This document shows positions 60,246 through 64,000 of a DNA stretch of 64,000 nucleotides, one piece after another. Numbering within the stretch: position 1 is the first letter of the stretch; each line of letters opens with the position of its first letter. A model generated the notes under the pieces. That model was not told the DNA's origin. It saw nothing but the letters and a program-made list of their open reading frames with translations, and searched no databases. Position numbers and translations under genes: made by a program. Origin of the DNA: Lamellibrachia satsuma (taxonomy: Eukaryota > Annelida > Polychaeta > Sabellida > Siboglinidae); the NCBI GenBank assembly GCA_033239005.1, contig BSQZ01000111.1, forward strand, positions 248,001 to 312,000. Direction: 5' to 3'.

Positions 60246-62518
60246 GACATATTTACATTGATAAATTACCTATTTTAGCCATAAATAATTATGCACAACA
60301 GTGGTGTTTACAAATGTACTGGGCAAATGGTGTGCACAATTAACTTTACTACAATGTGATCTTTTGGAGACTTAATTATGTATACTTAAAGATGCCTCCT
60401 CAATAAAGTGTTTTTGCCTGTCTGTTTTCAAGTTCAAGCCTACCTAGTATCCACTACAACTCCACAATTAAATTACTTAGTAAAAATCGAAATGCTGAAA
60501 AATCACAATTTTCACCTTTGGTAAAATTTCATAATTTTATTATGTAATCGGCAAGAGGATGGAAGGCAAGCCCATGATCAGCATTGACTCGCACAGGGTT
60601 TACTATTTTGGATATCCACTATTTTGAGCCCTACCAGATTTATTATTATTAAACATTTATAACATGCCATGTATCCAGGTGAAACACCTACTCAAAGGCT
60701 CTAGTTGTACTATATAAGGCTTGAGTTGTACATATATAAGTAAAATACATTAAAATGAGTGAAAATAGATAAAAGGAATAAATTAAATGACTAAAATAAA
60801 TTAGGTGCTTAAATTAGTTAAAGAAATAGGTAGAATAAGTTAGTTTATAAAACATCAGCAAATACATTAATCAAATGTATAGCTAAAATGCCACTGGAAT
60901 ATCACTGCTGCAAAGTGCAAAGTTGCCTGCCGGAACAAATGAGCCTGCATTCCTGTCATGAGGCAGAATCAGCACAGCCACCAAGAATGAACAACTAAAG
61001 TCAATTCTTTCAATGATTTCAACAAAAATACACACTTTTTAATTAAACCGATTGCGGATATTACAATTCACACACTACATATTAGAACATCAACAAACCA
61101 AATACACGATGGGCAAAATATGTAGAATCTGTAGTTTTTACTGTATAATTATAAAGAACACCAATATATTATTGCATATGGAAATAATTGATTGAAAAAA
61201 CACAATTTATTATACATTTTGTAATTTCCTGCATGCATAATGCAACAATATTTATAGTCCAATGTCAAAACTGGTTTGCAGTACACCGCAGGCCCAGTAC
61301 ATCAATATTCATATTTCACTGTGTCATGAAATAATATCCTGTTCTTCAACATGAAGTAATGTTTATTTATTGTTCACTGTAGGCTGATATGAAGACATGA
61401 AAAAAGACAATACCCAAAGTTGGCATCAGCCCGTCATGAAAGGAACTATAAGAAGACCATAATAATAGTACAATGCAGCAATATTCACTGTTCACTGTTT
61501 CATATATCCAATCCATGTCAATGTTCACAGGACATTATAGGCTCATTGCAGCAACGTGCATAAGTCTATATGACATTGTCGGCTAAGTAAACACATATTC
61601 ACAGTTCACTGTTTCGTAAATCCATGCATTTGTAATGTGTGCATTTCACAGCCTGATATACAATATTTGGCTGATCTAGACATGCCAAAATTTCTAGTGA
61701 AGCTGTCATGCAAAGTTCATTCTGGATGTCGATCCTCTTGGCTGGAGTAACTGTTGCAGCACATAATCTTCACGGAAGTCACTGGCCCTACAATAACAGG
61801 AATAGGAATGTAAAATAATTAAATTAGTAGTTATTACCATATGCACTATTTACTACAAGGTATGGTCATAGGAAGTTACTCGAACATGTCTAGTTCTAGT
61901 ACCCATTGTTACATTATGTAACGGATGAATATCAATATTGATGGATATCAATATTGTTCATTGTCACAGGTCAAAGTGTGATAAATTTACAAATGTGTAC
62001 AATCAGCCCAAACGAGATCTGACTGATTGAAACTTATAGGTGTTGCAGACAGTAGACAACCAAAACATGTTTATAATGTAATTTAGTCAAACAAAAACAT
62101 GCACAAATTGGCCACCATTAATAATTGCCTACTTTAAAAGCAGCCTTGTCACAGTCAAAGAATTTTCAAGTTAATGACATGTTTTAAATTAGCTGTTGCT
62201 AGCATTAGCATAGTAAATTGACTAGGGGATGGCATAGGTAACTGAAGTGTGTTTTGTGTATTGTTGGAGCATGACAAATGTGAGTTGTCACGTTCAGCAG
62301 GAAACAAAGGCGAATTTTTGAACAACAATGCCACATGTACACCACTAATACAGTATTTGGATAAGCCAAAAACGTTGCTCATCTGCAACTGCCACCAAAC
62401 CCTGTTACAGGGACTATGATTGTTAGTAAATATCTGTGAAATGGATTTCAGTTGCTACATTGTTGTGCTGTGGAAAGCAATACTGATCCATTGATCCATC
62501 TGTCACCAGTTACAGTAA
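60246..62518. other. gene-free AT-rich DNA
   Basis: No ORF above 80 codons and no recognised exon. It carries 'atggatatcaatattg' direct words near 61930 and otherwise nothing that I can support. Confidence 0.5.
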
Positions 62519-64000
62519 TCACTGCAGGTCTTTCAGTGCTTGTGATTTGTTTGTCGCACTCTTTCGCATGGCATTGGATTTTGCCAGGAGTGTCAAGTCT
62601 GCTGTCAACTCAGCACTGATTGCCAGTTCATCAGCTGACTTCAGCAGTGCTGCTATGTCCTGGTTGAGCCGCCTCTTCTTGGCCTCCATTTTCTCTGCTT
62701 CCTCACTCTCATGCTTTCGCTTCGAGTTGAAGTTTTGCTCAACGTTCTGTTTCAGAACTTTCTCCTTCTCAGCCTCCAAGTATGCCATGTACCTTTGTCG
62801 TGCTCCCTGTGCATAGGAAAGCATTGATTTGGTTACTGGCATTTGGCACACACCACCAGCTGTTGTGATTGCATCGTGCACAATGCGCTGTGCAACAAGG
62901 GATTCCTCCTTCAGGTTCTCAACAGCCACGTGACTGTTGATTGAGAAACCACGCTTGACAGTGGCTTGCCCATGAGAGAGGATGAGCAGTTTCTTTGTCA
63001 CCATCCACAGCTTCTCATACTGTGTGCATCTGAGGTAGACTGCAAGGAATGTATCCAGTCTCTCGTTGTCTGGGTTGAAATCCTTGAATGTGGTGGAGTT
63101 GGCAGGAACCACCTCATTCACAAAGGCTCTGAACTGCTGCTGGATGGCATCGCAATGCGCATCTCGGACTTGGTGCAGATCCGACAACTTGTGCAACACT
63201 CTGCCAAACTTCGCAATGCAGTCGTCCTTCCTGCCAGTCATCAACCGAGGGTCGAGACACGTCAAGTTTCTCAGCATGGTGTATGTGATTGGGCATTTCT
63301 CTAGGAGTTTCTGTGTGGCACAGACAAGCCCTTTCTTGCACTCCATTCTAAATGCCATTCTCTCTCTTTCACTGAGCTTCTGCTTGACAGATGTGACAGC
63401 TGCCAACTCTTTCAGCTTCTTCGCTGCGCAGAATCCAGGGTCAATTTGGGAGTGAGGCAAATGTGAATCAACGTCATCAATGTTGAGCTTTGCCAGCTGT
63501 GCTGTAGAGGTGGCCTCGTCTAAGACTGACTGCTTCATGAAGCGCTGGCATAATCCTCGCACAATCACGTCAAGGTCACCACAAAGGAAGGGGACCATTG
63601 GCTTGTCCGTCTGGTATCTGACCAGAAACCGGTCAAACTGTCTCGCAACCGACTCGAAAAACATCAGGCGTGCAGACATCAGTGAGTCAGCACAGCCTGA
63701 CTTCACGGTCGTGAATGCTTTTCCATCAGGGACATTGTACTTCTTTGGGTACTTGGTGATGGTATCAACGTACTTTCGTACATGACCAAGTACCAGCAAT
63801 GCACGGGATGCCACTCGCGCATTCTCTACCCACCGGTGCATACAGAACTTCATGGGAAACACTGTTGTTCCCGTAATTGCGGTGAAGTCTTCTCGCCTGG
63901 CGGGTGTTTCGTGGAAAATCCAGTGCAGTGCACAGAGAAATTACTTCAGATCCCATCCAGTTGCTCCGAAACCAGCTCTGAATGCATTGTGGACCACATG
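62519..64000 (-). pseudogene. hAT-like transposase-derived ORF, C-terminal part, with an in-frame stop; runs off the window
   Basis: A single intronless minus frame of 447 codons (63862-62519). It extends upstream in the same frame as LHWIFHETPARREDFTAITG to a TAA at 63943-63941, and beyond that continues as FRAGFGATGWDLK to the window edge. The continuity across the stop indicates a nonsense mutation in a longer protein. Visible blocks are FPMKFCMHRWVENARVASRA, SHGQATVKRGFSIN near residues 300-315 (similar to the hAT C-terminal dimerisation signature with ER.FS), and a C-terminal coiled coil with basic clusters KRKHE and KKRR, possible nuclear localisation signals. Absence of introns over 1.4 kb fits a transposon. 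A domesticated gene with a recent null allele, or a sequencing error, remains possible. The family assignment is from memory of related proteins. Confidence 0.55.

Overview
This window is animal nuclear DNA, most likely from an aquatic invertebrate. The evidence is one intron-containing alpha-tubulin gene with GT/AG splice sites, non-LTR retrotransposons of the CR1 type, short DNA-transposon derivatives, many minisatellites and AT-rich non-coding DNA. There are no operons, ribosome-binding sites or CRISPR arrays. The phylum cannot be fixed from the sequence. The tubulin would fit a mollusc, annelid, brachiopod or basal deuterostome equally well.

Layout. 0-13 kb is gene-free and packed with tandem arrays (units of 43, 40, 26, 23, about 26, 45 and 98 bp). 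The 45-bp array has about 68 copies and keeps one frame open for 1084 codons. 13-22 kb is unique-looking AT-rich DNA. It holds a 1001-bp DNA-transposon derivative with perfect 23-bp terminal inverted repeats, an identical 109-bp direct repeat pair and a scrap of LINE ORF2. 22.5-26.4 kb is CR1 copy A. 26.4-40 kb is again non-coding, with further arrays (35, ~19, ~63, 63 and 21 bp), a second copy of the dispersed repeat seen at 6.9 kb and an orphan CpG-rich segment at 35.2-36 kb. 40.9-43.1 kb is a different, decayed LINE whose coding sequence has been split by a 31-bp minisatellite of about 34 copies. 44.3-44.7 kb is a 5'-truncated CR1 tail.

45.8-48.9 kb (minus strand) is the only convincing intact host gene. 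It encodes alpha-tubulin of 451 aa in three exons, the first coding exon being the ATG alone, with a TATA promoter and a poly(A) signal. 49.6-53.6 kb is CR1 copy B. 55.1-58.7 kb (minus) holds a broken ORF of transposon-associated type, a fragment of yet another LINE and CR1 copy C with a 1.6-kb internal deletion. 62.5-64 kb (minus) holds a long intronless ORF resembling a hAT-like transposase C-terminal half. It carries an in-frame stop and runs off the window.

The CR1 copies share one plan: ORF1 has a zinc-finger-like N-terminus, a low-complexity linker and an SGNH/GDSL-esterase-like domain; ORF2 has an AP endonuclease followed by a reverse transcriptase. All copies are damaged. Nothing here is a clear new molecular system. 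The strongest leads are the mosaic history of CR1 copies A and B, the minisatellite born inside a LINE ORF, and the two long arrays that stay translatable.
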